A DNA stretch of 12,065 nucleotides from an uncultured Elusimicrobia bacterium (GTDB taxonomy: Bacteria > Elusimicrobiota > Endomicrobiia > Endomicrobiales > Endomicrobiaceae): assembly GCA_937916125.1 (NCBI GenBank), contig CALGGE010000075.1, positions 1 to 12,065 of the forward strand, in the 5' to 3' direction. The notes beneath the pieces are model-generated. The model made no database searches. It saw only the letters and a program-made list of their open reading frames with translations, and had not been told where the DNA came from. Of the stretch, positions 1 to 6,619 are shown piece by piece. The position numbers were made by a program, and so were the translations under genes. How positions within the stretch are numbered: position 1 is the first letter of the stretch; every line of letters begins with the position of its first letter.

Positions 1-2
1 AG

Positions 3-1034
3 AACGATGATGCTCTTAACCTCGTCGAAAAGGCTATGGGCAAGAATCCTGAAGAGACTTGGACCATCACACTCTCTTGCGGAAAGCTTACGACCGGTGT
101 GTCTGTCAGGCCTTGGACCGCTGTGATGATGTTGGCTGGTTCGCATAAGACGGATGCCAAAGCGTATATGCAGACCATTTTCAGAGTACAGACTCCATAC
201 ACAACCAATGACGGAAGAAGGAAAGAGAACTGTTATGTGTTTGATTTTGCACCTGATAGAGCTTTAAGACAAATTGCGGATTATAGTTGTAGACTTAATG
301 TAAATGAAAAAGATAGTCCCGAAAAAAAAGTAGAAGATTTTATTAAATTTTTACCTATTCTTGCTTATGATGGTAGTAGTATGAATCAAATTAGTGCCGA
401 AGGTGTTCTTGATATTGCAATGAGTGGAACGACAGCAACTTTACTAGCAAGAAAGTGGGAAAGTGCTTTGCTTGTAAATGTTGATAATGATACATTACAA
501 AGATTAATGAATAATCAAAAAGCTTTAGATGCTTTAATGAGTATAGAAGGTTTTAGAAATTTAAATAAAGATATTGAAACAATTATAAATAAATCTAATG
601 CAGTAAAAAAATTAAAGAAAAAATCTACAGATGTTGAATTAAATGAAAAAGAAAAAAAAGAGTTAACAGAAGAAGAAAAGAAGTTTAAATCTTTAAGAAA
701 ACAGATACAAGAGAAGCTAATAAAATTTGCTACTCGTGTTCCTGTTTTTATGTATTTAACGGATTATAGGGAAAGAACATTAAAAGATGTTATTACACAA
801 TTAGAACCGGGATTATTTAAAAAAGTAACCGGATTAGAAGTGAAAGATTTTGAATTACTTGTAAGCTTGGGACTGTTTAATGGTCCATTAATGAACGATG
901 CAGTGTATAAATTTAAACGATACGAAGATAGTAGTTTAGAATATTCCGGTATAAACAAACACGAGGGTGAAGATATAGGTTTATATGATACAACTATTTC
1001 AAGAAAAGATATTGCAATTACAGAACAACGATAA
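3..1034 (+). CDS. SF2 helicase of restriction-type protein, 3' part (5' end outside window)
   Basis: The frame is open from the left edge, so the ATG at 36 is internal and the gene is 5'-partial; 343 residues are visible. The first 70 or so residues look like the second RecA lobe of a superfamily 2 helicase as found in restriction-associated DEAD/DEAH proteins: a motif V-like stretch (ITLSCGKLTTGVSV) followed by a motif VI-like stretch (YMQTIFRVQTPY, a degenerate Q..R pattern). The remaining C-terminal part is lysine-rich, with a charged helical segment around 620-700, and I do not recognise a domain there. If the family reading is right, the protein would translocate on DNA as part of a restriction or nuclease complex. 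GC counted by eye is about 48% over 1-240 and about 22% over 301-360, an abrupt change within one gene. A DUF2130 gene follows 54 bp downstream on the same strand. Confidence 0.72.
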   Translation, partial: NDDALNLVEKAMGKNPEETWTITLSCGKLTTGVSVRPWTAVMMLAGSHKTDAKAYMQTIFRVQTPYTTNDGRRKENCYVFDFAPDRALRQIADYSCRLNVNEKDSPEKKVEDFIKFLPILAYDGSSMNQISAEGVLDIAMSGTTATLLARKWESALLVNVDNDTLQRLMNNQKALDALMSIEGFRNLNKDIETIINKSNAVKKLKKKSTDVELNEKEKKELTEEEKKFKSLRKQIQEKLIKFATRVPVFMYLTDYRERTLKDVITQLEPGLFKKVTGLEVKDFELLVSLGLFNGPLMNDAVYKFKRYEDSSLEYSGINKHEGEDIGLYDTTISRKDIAITEQR

Positions 1035-1088
1035 TATAATTGTAAATGTTTAAGTAAATATAAAAATAATAGGGAAAGGAGTAAACCA

Positions 1089-2375
1089 ATGGAAAAAAAC
1101 AAAATTGTATGCCCAAAATGTAAAACAGAAATAAATATTTCTGATGTTTTAAAAAATCAATTAGAAACAGAATTAAAATCCAAGTATGATAAGGAAAAAG
1201 AAAAATTAATAAAAGATATTGAAGTACAGAAAAAATTCTTGGAAAATGAAAAATCTGAAATAAAAGAACAAAAAGCATCTTTGAATAAAAAGAAAGAAAA
1301 TCTTGAAAATTTGCTTGAAGAAAAAGTAAAAGAAAAACTCTCAAATGAAAAAAGAATTATTGAACAAAAAATCAAAAAAGAAATAGCAAAAGAAAAAGAG
1401 GATGAAATAAAAGCTTTAAATGAAGAATTAAATGAAAAATCAAAACAAATTCAAGAAACTAATAAACTAAAAGCACAATTAGCAAAAACAGAAAGAGAAA
1501 AAACAGAATTAAAAGAAAAAATAAAAGCTGAAAGTGAACAAAAACTTAATGAAATATTAAAAAAAGAAAGAGCTGAAATTAAAAAAAATGCTGAAAGACA
1601 GAGTGAATTAAAAATTAAAGAATTAGAAAAAAAATTAGAAGATAACAAGAAAATGGTTGATGAATTAAAAAAGAAACAAGAACAAGGTTCCATGCAGTTA
1701 CAAGGTGAAGTGCAAGAGTTGGCTATAGAAAAATATTTAAAGACAAAATTTACTCTTGATACTATTGAGGAAATCGGAAAAGGAGCCAGAGGTGCCGATT
1801 GTATACAAACAGTAAATACAAGAGAAATACAAAATTGCGGAACAATATATTACGAAAGTAAAAGAACTAAAAATTTTGATAATAAATGGATAGAAAAATT
1901 TAAGTCAGATATGAGAGAAAAAAATACAAATATTGGCGTACTTGTTACTGATGTATATCCAAAAAATATGGAAAGAATGGGTTTGAAGGATGGTATTTGG
2001 ATATGTTCTTATGAGGAATTTAAAGGATTATCTGAAGTCCTCAGAGAATCAATAATACAAATAAAAACTATGACTTTAAGTCAGGAAAACAAAGGTGATA
2101 AAATGAATTTGATATATAATTATCTAACAAGTAATGAATTTAAAAATCAATTTGAAGCGATTGTAGAAGGTTTTGTTACAATGCAAGAAGATTTAAATAA
2201 AGAAAAAAGAGCTATGGATAAAATATGGAAAGAAAGAGAAAAACAAATACAAAAAGTTATTACTAATACAACAAGCATATATGGTTCAATAAAAGGTATT
2301 GCTGGTAAAGCAATTCAAAACATAGAAAGTTTAGAATTTCCAAATCAAAATTTACTTGAAGAAAATAATAATTAA
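1089..2375 (+). CDS. DUF2130 coiled-coil protein with PD-(D/E)xK-like motif
   Basis: The 428-residue product has the architecture of the DUF2130 (COG4487) family. There is an N-terminal CPKC pair (C8, C11), probably half of a small zinc site. A very long charged coiled coil rich in K and E runs from about residue 25 to 205. The conserved C-terminal domain has GKGARGADC, YYESKRTKNF, GVLVTDVYP and GIWICSYEEF. D237 together with E256-x-K258 matches the spacing of a PD-(D/E)xK nuclease core, so a nuclease role is plausible but not proven; the family has no settled function that I know of. The ATG at 1089 is set by AAAGGAG at 1075-1081. It follows the restriction-type helicase on the same strand, and DUF2130 genes are often seen near restriction genes. 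Codons are extremely A-rich (one coding line counts 18% GC). Confidence 0.9.
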   Translation: MEKNKIVCPKCKTEINISDVLKNQLETELKSKYDKEKEKLIKDIEVQKKFLENEKSEIKEQKASLNKKKENLENLLEEKVKEKLSNEKRIIEQKIKKEIAKEKEDEIKALNEELNEKSKQIQETNKLKAQLAKTEREKTELKEKIKAESEQKLNEILKKERAEIKKNAERQSELKIKELEKKLEDNKKMVDELKKKQEQGSMQLQGEVQELAIEKYLKTKFTLDTIEEIGKGARGADCIQTVNTREIQNCGTIYYESKRTKNFDNKWIEKFKSDMREKNTNIGVLVTDVYPKNMERMGLKDGIWICSYEEFKGLSEVLRESIIQIKTMTLSQENKGDKMNLIYNYLTSNEFKNQFEAIVEGFVTMQEDLNKEKRAMDKIWKEREKQIQKVITNTTSIYGSIKGIAGKAIQNIESLEFPNQNLLEENNN

Positions 2376-2482
2376 AAACGGAATATCTCAAGAAGCAGAG
2401 TTATCAATTAAGTTGTTAAAAGAATTAGCAAAATAATAAAACAAACAAAAAACTCAGGATGCAAATTATGGAACAGAAACAA

Positions 2483-2513
2483 ATAAAAAAAACTGACCTG
2501 TTGTTTTAGGTAT
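2483..2513 (+). repeat. 31-bp direct repeat, copy 1
   Basis: It is identical base for base to 2554-2584 (period 71 bp, 40-bp spacer). Key content: eight A residues, then CTGACCTGTTGTTTTAGGT. It contains ACCT...AGGT half-sites 8 bp apart. On the minus strand each copy reads as a short hairpin followed by CAG and a run of eight T. Confidence 0.9.
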
Positions 2514-2553
2514 TGAAACTAATAAATTGCTACCCAATTGTAGTTAATATCTG

Positions 2554-2584
2554 ATAAAAAAAACTGACCTGTTGTTTTAGGTAT
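2554..2584 (+). repeat. 31-bp direct repeat, copy 2
   Basis: Second perfect copy of the repeat at 2483-2513. Identity stops sharply at both ends: the preceding bases are CTG against CAA, and the following base is G against T. No third copy is visible in the window. Confidence 0.9.
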
Positions 2585-2679
2585 GTAAAAAACAGTTGAA
2601 CGGTTGAATAGATTAAAGTAAAAAAACAAAAAATGTTTGTTCTTTTTTTTCTTTAGTCATTGATAATATAATAATTATG

Positions 2680-2712
2680 AAAAACACCGATTTTAAAAAT
2701 CGGTGTTTTTTG
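2680..2712. terminator. strong bidirectional intrinsic terminator
   Basis: Arms AAAAACACCGAT (2680-2691) and ATCGGTGTTTTT (2699-2710) are fully complementary around a short T/A loop. The right arm runs into TTTTTT, and the A run on the left gives a U tract on the opposite strand. It separates the helicase/DUF2130 unit from the 2893 operon and would stop transcripts from either side. Confidence 0.88.
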
Positions 2713-2892
2713 TTCGGAAAGTGCAAGTTTTATAAAGAGTATTACTATATATTATTAACTGTATAAAATATAAATATAAAAACAAATGTCAAATTTATTA
2801 CAGGTGTAGCGAATTTGTTTTCGTCAATATTTTTATCGTTTATTATACTTTATGATTACAATAAAAAAATAAATTTAAAAGGAGAAAATGAA

Positions 2893-3501
2893 ATGAGAAA
2901 ATTTTATCTTTTTGTAACAAAACTTTGTTTTTTAACGGCATTTATAGGAACAAGTATTATATGGAGTGTTTTAAGTTACAATAGTTTTTATGAAAGATTT
3001 AATAAAATTGAACTTTTAAATTACAGCATAGAGAAAACAATATTTGATGTATGTTCACAAAAAACAGATATTGATTCTAAAAGAAAAGAACTTGAAAAGA
3101 GATTAAACGGCTTGAAAGATTTTCATATTACCGTATCAAATAAAAAATACGATAAAATATATGAAAGTTCGAATTATAAACCCAAATGGTATATGCACGA
3201 CAGTGTTATGGGCGGTGCTTTTAGAGTTTCTGTAAACGAAGAAGATTCCGAAAATTATGAATATGAAGCAAAATATCAGTATAAATATATTTTGCCTATG
3301 GCATTGTTAAGAGTATGGACTTTTTCAATAATACCGAATATACAACACTATAAATACTATATATTTACGGCAAATAAATGGATATTGATAACATTTATAA
3401 AAATACATAGTTTACAAAGTCTATATTTTTGGATAATGTTTTTTGTTTTTTATCAGTTGCTGAAATTTTATAGAAAAGAATTGAATTTGACTTCGGAGTA
3501 A
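2893..3501 (+). CDS. two-TM membrane protein of unknown function
   Basis: The 202-residue product has a hydrophobic segment at about residues 7-28 (FVTKLCFLTAFIGTSIIWSV). A soluble middle of about 140 residues follows, with a charged helix around 55-75, then a second hydrophobic segment near 174-193 rich in F, Y and W. This topology places a middle domain outside, or in the periplasm if there is one. I do not recognise the family. The ATG at 2893 is preferred over a TTG at 2815 because AAGGAG (2879-2884) lies 8 bp before it and the protein then begins MRKFYLF. The upstream TTG has no ribosome site, and the ATG at 2888 is out of frame. It is followed after 5 bp by the Sel1 gene and is probably cotranscribed with it. 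Confidence 0.75.
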   Translation: MRKFYLFVTKLCFLTAFIGTSIIWSVLSYNSFYERFNKIELLNYSIEKTIFDVCSQKTDIDSKRKELEKRLNGLKDFHITVSNKKYDKIYESSNYKPKWYMHDSVMGGAFRVSVNEEDSENYEYEAKYQYKYILPMALLRVWTFSIIPNIQHYKYYIFTANKWILITFIKIHSLQSLYFWIMFFVFYQLLKFYRKELNLTSE

Positions 3502-3506
3502 AAAAT

Positions 3507-3974
3507 ATGGAAAAGAAAGTTTTAACGGCAGAAGATTGTAATAAACTGGCAAAACAAAAAAGTAATAACGAACAGAAAAGTAAGTTTTGGAAAACAGTTG
3601 CAAAAATGGCTATAAAACAAAAAGATAAAGAAATAAGAGACGAACAGGAAAAACAAGAACTGTTAAACTATTTAACCGACGAGGGAGAAACTGAAATATC
3701 ACTTGCATTAAAGGGAAATGTTAAAAGCCAATTTATTTTAGGTGAACAATATTATTGTGAAGATAATTTTAAAGAGGCATTTAAATGGTTTTGGTTGGCG
3801 GCACAAAACGGACATGCCGAAGCTGCAAGTTATTTAGGAACGATGTATGCACGCGGCGAGTATGTTCTTATGAATTATAAAACAAGTTTCAGTTGGCATA
3901 AGATAGCAGCAAACAGAGGCGACGAATATTCACAAAAAATTCTTGAAGATATAAAAAAAATAAAATTGAATTAA
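3507..3974 (+). CDS. Sel1-repeat (TPR-like) protein
   Basis: The 155-residue product has a lysine-rich N-terminal half (1-60) without a clear domain. Two Sel1-like repeats follow at about residues 67-102 and 103-138, with the hallmark alternation of A, G and aromatic residues (GNVKSQFILGEQYY...AFKWFWLAAQNGHAEAASYLGTMYARGEY). The start of a third repeat (GDEYSQKIL) follows. Sel1 repeats form alpha-alpha solenoids that bind proteins, so it is likely an adaptor, here perhaps to the membrane protein encoded just upstream. There is no signal peptide, so it is probably cytoplasmic. CGGAG at 3495-3499, inside the end of the previous gene, serves the ATG at 3507. A 52-codon gene begins 5 bp after its stop. 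Confidence 0.85.
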   Translation: MEKKVLTAEDCNKLAKQKSNNEQKSKFWKTVAKMAIKQKDKEIRDEQEKQELLNYLTDEGETEISLALKGNVKSQFILGEQYYCEDNFKEAFKWFWLAAQNGHAEAASYLGTMYARGEYVLMNYKTSFSWHKIAANRGDEYSQKILEDIKKIKLN

Positions 3975-3979
3975 CAAAA

Positions 3980-4138
3980 ATGGCTAAAAAATACGGATTT
4001 TCATTTTCTTGGAAAAGATTATTAGGAATAAGCGGACTGAAAAGTAAAGTATCACGAAAAACCGGTATCCCGTTAACTAAAAGCGGATTAGAAAGAAAAA
4101 TCGGCAGAACAATTATAAATATATTGTTTAAGAAATAA
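3980..4138 (+). CDS. 52-residue basic protein after the Sel1 gene
   Basis: This short gene begins ATG GCT AAA AAA TAC and stops at TAA 4136-4138. The product starts MAKKYGFSFSWKRLLGISG and continues with KVSRKTGIPLTKSG, ending in a hydrophobic/basic tail (INILFKK). It is strongly basic. The block SWKR-LLGIS...SRxTGIPLT is familiar to me as a small conserved protein of bacteria and mobile regions, but I cannot name a function. It starts 5 bp after the Sel1 stop with no good Shine-Dalgarno, suggesting coupled translation. Its last 13 codons and the following promoter region (4101-4184) are duplicated at 6728-6811, where only the gene tail survives. Base and codon use match its neighbours. Confidence 0.68.
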   Translation: MAKKYGFSFSWKRLLGISGLKSKVSRKTGIPLTKSGLERKIGRTIINILFKK

Positions 4139-4146
4139 CTTTTCTC

Positions 4147-4184
4147 TTTACTTTTACACTTTAATATATTATAATTCTAAGTGT
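4147..4184 (+). promoter_or_regulatory. abiE operon promoter with operator-like palindrome
   Basis: TTTACT (4147-4152), a 17-bp spacer and TATAAT (4170-4175) form a good sigma-70 type promoter with a start near 4182. The inverted repeat ACACTT (4156-4161) / AAGTGT (4179-4184) brackets the -10 box. Known AbiEi antitoxins repress their own promoter by binding inverted repeats, so this is the natural operator candidate; that assignment is inference. Confidence 0.65.
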
Positions 4185-4204
4185 ATTAGTAAAGAGGTAT
4201 TTTT

Positions 4205-4795
4205 ATGGATAAAACAGAATACATAAATAAACTTATCACCAAAAATAACGGAATAATAAAATCTTCTCAATTGTCTGATAACAATATTCCAAGACAATAC
4301 TTAAAACTTATGCTTCAAAAAAAACTGATAGTTAAAGTTTCAAGAGGTATTTATATTAAAAACGGCAGTTTGGAAGATGAACTATATACATACCAACAAA
4401 GATATGCAAAAGGTATTTATTCGCACGAAACAGCTCTGTATATTCACCAATTTACCGACAGAATGCTTGATAAATACATTATGACATTTCCGCAAGGATA
4501 CCATATAAAACCCGATACAAGTGACTTGATAATCAAGCAAGCCAATTCAAAGATATACAATTTAGGAATAGAAGAAAAAAAGACCAATTACGGTAATACG
4601 ATAAGAGTTTATAACATAGAAAGAACCTTATGCGACATCGTAAGAGGGAGTAATATTGTTGATAAACAATTGTTTATTCCTGCCATAAAGAAATACATAT
4701 CACAAAAGAATAAGAACCTCTTTCGCCTTATAGAATATGCCACCAAATTAAGGGTAAAGAATAAAATAGTAAACTATCTGCAGGTATTATTATGA
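4205..4795 (+). CDS. abiEi: AbiEi-type antitoxin / transcriptional regulator
   Basis: The 196-residue product is the antitoxin half of a type IV AbiE toxin-antitoxin pair. Residues 1-55 form a winged helix-turn-helix (NGIIKSSQLS...LKLMLQKKLIVKVSRGIYI). The central SHETALYIHQFTDR and the later YNIERTLCDIVRG are the typical AbiEi family blocks. In characterised systems AbiEi binds DNA to autoregulate and counteracts the toxin without forming a stable complex. AGAGG at 4193-4197 lies 7 bp before the ATG. The stop overlaps the abiEii start by 4 bp, giving translational coupling. A sigma-70 type promoter with a palindrome lies directly upstream. Confidence 0.88.
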   Translation: MDKTEYINKLITKNNGIIKSSQLSDNNIPRQYLKLMLQKKLIVKVSRGIYIKNGSLEDELYTYQQRYAKGIYSHETALYIHQFTDRMLDKYIMTFPQGYHIKPDTSDLIIKQANSKIYNLGIEEKKTNYGNTIRVYNIERTLCDIVRGSNIVDKQLFIPAIKKYISQKNKNLFRLIEYATKLRVKNKIVNYLQVLL

Positions 4796-5631
4796 AATTT
4801 AAAAATTCAATGCAGTTTAAAGCCTATATCAAAAAAGTTTCTATCGAGGAAGCAATATCGCCTCAACTTGCATTACAAAGTTTTATGTTGGAATGTTTGT
4901 TGATAAGAATAGCTAACTCCAAATATAGAAGAAACTTAATCTTAAAAGGCGGATTTCTTCTCTCGATAATAGCAGGGTTAACCTCAAGAACCACAATGGA
5001 TATAGATACAACCTTAAAAGGAATAAAACTGACGAAAGATAAAGTAAAAGAAATATTTGAGACAGTCTGTTCAGTGGATATTAACGACGATATAAGCTAT
5101 GAAATAGAGAATATTTCAGAGATAAGAAAAGATGACGAATACGGCGGCTTAAGAGTATCTCTAAAGGCTAATTATGATGTTCTATCAGTTCCTTTATCGG
5201 TAGATATAACAACGGGAGATAAGATAACACCCGGAGCAATAGATTTTTATTTTACAACTTTCTTTAACAATGAGAAGATAAAAATACTTGCATATAACAC
5301 GGAAACATTACTTGCCGAAAAGATAGAAACGGTAATATCAAGAAGCATAGCTAACACGAGAATTAGGGATTTCTACGATATTTATATAATCATAAAGACT
5401 CTGAATATAGACAGAGAACTATTCGTTAAAGCCTTAACAGAAACCTGTAAGAAAAGGAACTCTCCGGAAACAATCAAGAATTATAAAACGGTATTGGAAC
5501 AATTAAGACAAGATAAAGATATAGTAAACCAATGGAAACAATATCAGAAAAGATTTAACTACGCTAAAGAAGTTTCCTTAACGGAAACTTTTGAACTTAT
5601 AGAAGAAATATTATCTCCAAATATAAGATAA
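4792..5631 (+). CDS. abiEii: AbiEii-type nucleotidyltransferase toxin
   Basis: The 279-residue product matches the AbiEii/AbiGii nucleotidyltransferase family. Motif I is visible as LILKGGFLLS (G53, G54) with TTMDIDTT (D70, D72), the metal-binding DxD. A further acidic strand is SVDITTGD (D138). The conserved ETLLAEKIETVISR (K177) and RIRDFYDIYI (R192, D193, D196) complete the active-site set, so the enzyme looks intact. Family members transfer nucleotides, in studied cases to tRNA acceptor ends, and stop translation during phage infection. The ATG at 4792 overlaps the antitoxin gene by 4 bp, the usual operon arrangement. No clear terminator follows; the downstream DNA is a repeat-rich remnant zone. 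Confidence 0.92.
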   Translation: MKFKNSMQFKAYIKKVSIEEAISPQLALQSFMLECLLIRIANSKYRRNLILKGGFLLSIIAGLTSRTTMDIDTTLKGIKLTKDKVKEIFETVCSVDINDDISYEIENISEIRKDDEYGGLRVSLKANYDVLSVPLSVDITTGDKITPGAIDFYFTTFFNNEKIKILAYNTETLLAEKIETVISRSIANTRIRDFYDIYIIIKTLNIDRELFVKALTETCKKRNSPETIKNYKTVLEQLRQDKDIVNQWKQYQKRFNYAKEVSLTETFELIEEILSPNIR

Positions 5632-5689
5632 ACAATTAATTAAAAATATTTCCCTAAAGTTTGCCGGTTTGAGGAGCAGAAAAAAAGGC

Positions 5690-5730
5690 ATCAAAAAAGT
5701 GATTCTTCCGACGATGGAAAATTTTTTGAT
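5690..5730. repeat. nested hairpin repeat, copy 1
   Basis: The outer arms ATCAAAAAA (5690-5698) and TTTTTTGAT (5722-5730) are perfect. The inner arms TTCC (5706-5709) and GGAA (5716-5719) close a GACGAT loop. The same layout recurs at 6865-6910. It overlaps the end of the decayed minus-strand frame and, on the plus strand, follows the AbiEii stop by about 60 bp. Confidence 0.6.
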
Positions 5731-5921
5731 ACCTTAAAACCGCATAATATTATACAACTACATTTTTTTGGGTAGGGGGAATCTTCAGGTTTTATATAAA
5801 CACAAAAAGATATCAAAAATATTTTTTTCAAATCTCCTCTATTTTCTCTTCCTTCGCATCCTCCTCGAGCTTTACCTATCTTTGTATGGCATTTAAGGTT
5901 TACCGGTTTTAGTAGCCAACT
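5691..5921 (-). pseudogene. decayed minus-strand reading frame, C-terminal remnant
   Basis: On the minus strand 76 codons are open from AGT (5921-5919) to a TGA at 5693-5691. A TGA and a TAA lie in frame just upstream, and there is no ATG. The product would begin SWLLKPVNLKCH, contain KIGKARGGCEGREN and IKPEDSPYPKKC, and end FPSSEESLF. Such a long open frame rich in G, C and P codons is unexpected in DNA this AT-rich, and the C-terminal nine residues recur at 6868-6966 (FPSSGKSLF, also ending in TGA). It is probably the end of a decayed repeated gene. No function is recognised, and it could also be a non-coding repeat that happens to be open. Confidence 0.4.
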
Positions 5922-6013
5922 TCAGAATTATGTCTAAAAAAAATGGAAAAATATAAAACAATTTTTTATAATATGTATTCATATTTGCATCTTACTATAG
6001 GTTTATAAATAAA

Positions 6014-6574
6014 ATGAAAAAAGAAAATATAATATTTTTGGGAATAATTGATAATATAGAAGATTTTTGTTCTACATTCGGAAAAGAACAAACAAATCAA
6101 GATATTTTTGATACTTCATTTGTTTGCGAAGATATTTCTTTTTATAAAAATGAAAATATAATTATAATAACAGAAGAGGAAATAAAAGAATTTTTCGGCG
6201 ATTATAAAAATATAACGGAACTGAGAGAAAAAGCAATTACATATTTCGGAAAAAATATTCAAGGACAAACTTTTGATATTGGCAAATATAAGAATATTAG
6301 AATAAATAGAAGAGCAAGAGATAAATACGAAAGTTTCAGTTATGATATAAGAAAATTGTTAATAATTCCTAAATTATTAGAAATATTAAAAACTTCAAAA
6401 TATAAAACTTCTTTTAAAAAGTACAAAAAAAGAACAGATAATCTAAAAATATTTCATTATTTTACAAATAAAATTATATTGAAAGGTAAAGAATATAATG
6501 TATATATAACTATTGGTGAGGATAATACAGGAAAGTTATTTTATGATTTAGACGAAAATAAAAACAACCCTTAG
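6014..6574 (+). CDS. probable BECR-fold (LPD3-like) nuclease-domain protein
   Basis: The 186-residue product has an N-terminal part (1-75) with no recognised domain. The C-terminal half resembles the BECR (Barnase-EndoU-ColicinE5/D-RelE) domains of phage polyvalent proteins, of the LPD3 kind: an ITYFGKNIQGQTF..NIRINRRARDKY strand/helix entry, then a helix with IPKLLEILKTSKYK, then KIFHYFTNKIILKGKEYNV and the closing ITIGEDNTGKLFYDL. The FHYF..I.L.GK.Y.V.I...ED..GK.FYDL pattern is the main evidence and was recognised by eye only. Members of this fold are often RNases used as toxins or effectors; standing alone here it could be a toxin or a phage leftover. There is no clear ribosome site. The stop codon lies inside a long hairpin, and a minus-strand promoter faces its 3' end. 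Confidence 0.55.
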   Translation: MKKENIIFLGIIDNIEDFCSTFGKEQTNQDIFDTSFVCEDISFYKNENIIIITEEEIKEFFGDYKNITELREKAITYFGKNIQGQTFDIGKYKNIRINRRARDKYESFSYDIRKLLIIPKLLEILKTSKYKTSFKKYKKRTDNLKIFHYFTNKIILKGKEYNVYITIGEDNTGKLFYDLDENKNNP

Positions 6575-6613
6575 AGACTTTACAACAGAAAGAGTGTTGT
6601 CTTCTCTAAGGGT
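6555..6613 (-). ncRNA. candidate short hairpin RNA antisense to the 6014 gene 3' end
   Basis: On the minus strand, transcription from the promoter at 6620-6648 would begin near 6613. That is exactly where an 11-bp stem starts (6603-6613 with 6567-6577). A second 6-bp stem is stacked inside it (6595-6600 with 6582-6587) and closes a 7-nt loop. The hairpin is followed by UGUUUUUAUUUU (6566-6555), a terminator-type U tract. The result would be an RNA of about 60 nt that is almost all hairpin and overlaps the last codons and stop of the nuclease-like gene. On the plus strand the same hairpin has no T tract, so it is not a normal terminator for that gene. Expression is inferred, not shown. Confidence 0.5.
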
Positions 6614-6619
6614 AACAAT

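Larger units (their letters stand above)
2376..2892. other. 517-bp intergenic region with repeats and terminators
   Basis: I see no gene longer than about 20 codons here. It holds, in order: a +1-frame tail after the DUF2130 stop (2368-2436) that reads as a plausible C-terminus; two copies of a 31-bp repeat; a pair of GTTGAAnn octamers at 2595-2610 (the same unit as the array before pstC); a weak AT-only hairpin with T tract (AACAAA 2625-2630, TTTGTT 2636-2641, T run 2643-2650); the strong hairpin at 2680-2710; and an AT-rich stretch before the 2893 gene. TATAAA at 2762-2767 could be a -10 for that gene, but no good -35 is placed at 17 bp. Confidence 0.6.
5632..6013. other. 382-bp repeat and remnant region
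   Basis: There is no intact gene. It contains the decayed minus-strand frame at 5691-5921, a nested hairpin at 5690-5730, and a degenerate 22-bp direct repeat (5656-5677 and 5895-5916, 18 of 22 identical) built on GTTTxCCGGTTT. An AT-rich stretch before the 6014 gene has TATAAT at 5967-5972 and TACTAT at 5993-5998 as possible -10 boxes, without a convincing -35. Confidence 0.6.

Noticed and set aside
1018..1693. Minus-strand frames rich in F, S and L opposite the DUF2130 gene
   Set aside because: They are mirror images of the lysine/glutamate-rich coiled coil and have no ribosome sites or family features.
2483..2584. CRISPR array
   Set aside because: There are only two repeat copies, no further units at the same period, and no cas genes in the window.
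2815..2892. Longer TTG start for the two-TM protein
   Set aside because: There is no ribosome site before the TTG, while AAGGAG stands 8 bp before the ATG at 2893, which also gives a natural membrane-protein start.
5644..5775. Plus-strand open frame after abiEii (KYFPKVCRF...)
   Set aside because: It has no start codon or ribosome site, and the minus-strand frame over the same bases is longer and has a second copy with the same ending.
6567..6613. Plain intrinsic terminator for the 6014 gene
   Set aside because: On the plus strand the hairpin is followed by AACAATAGTATAAC with no T tract; the T tract exists only in the minus direction.
6014..6613. Type III toxin-antitoxin pair
   Set aside because: Type III antitoxin RNAs are tandem repeats upstream of a ToxN-like gene on the same strand; neither condition holds here.
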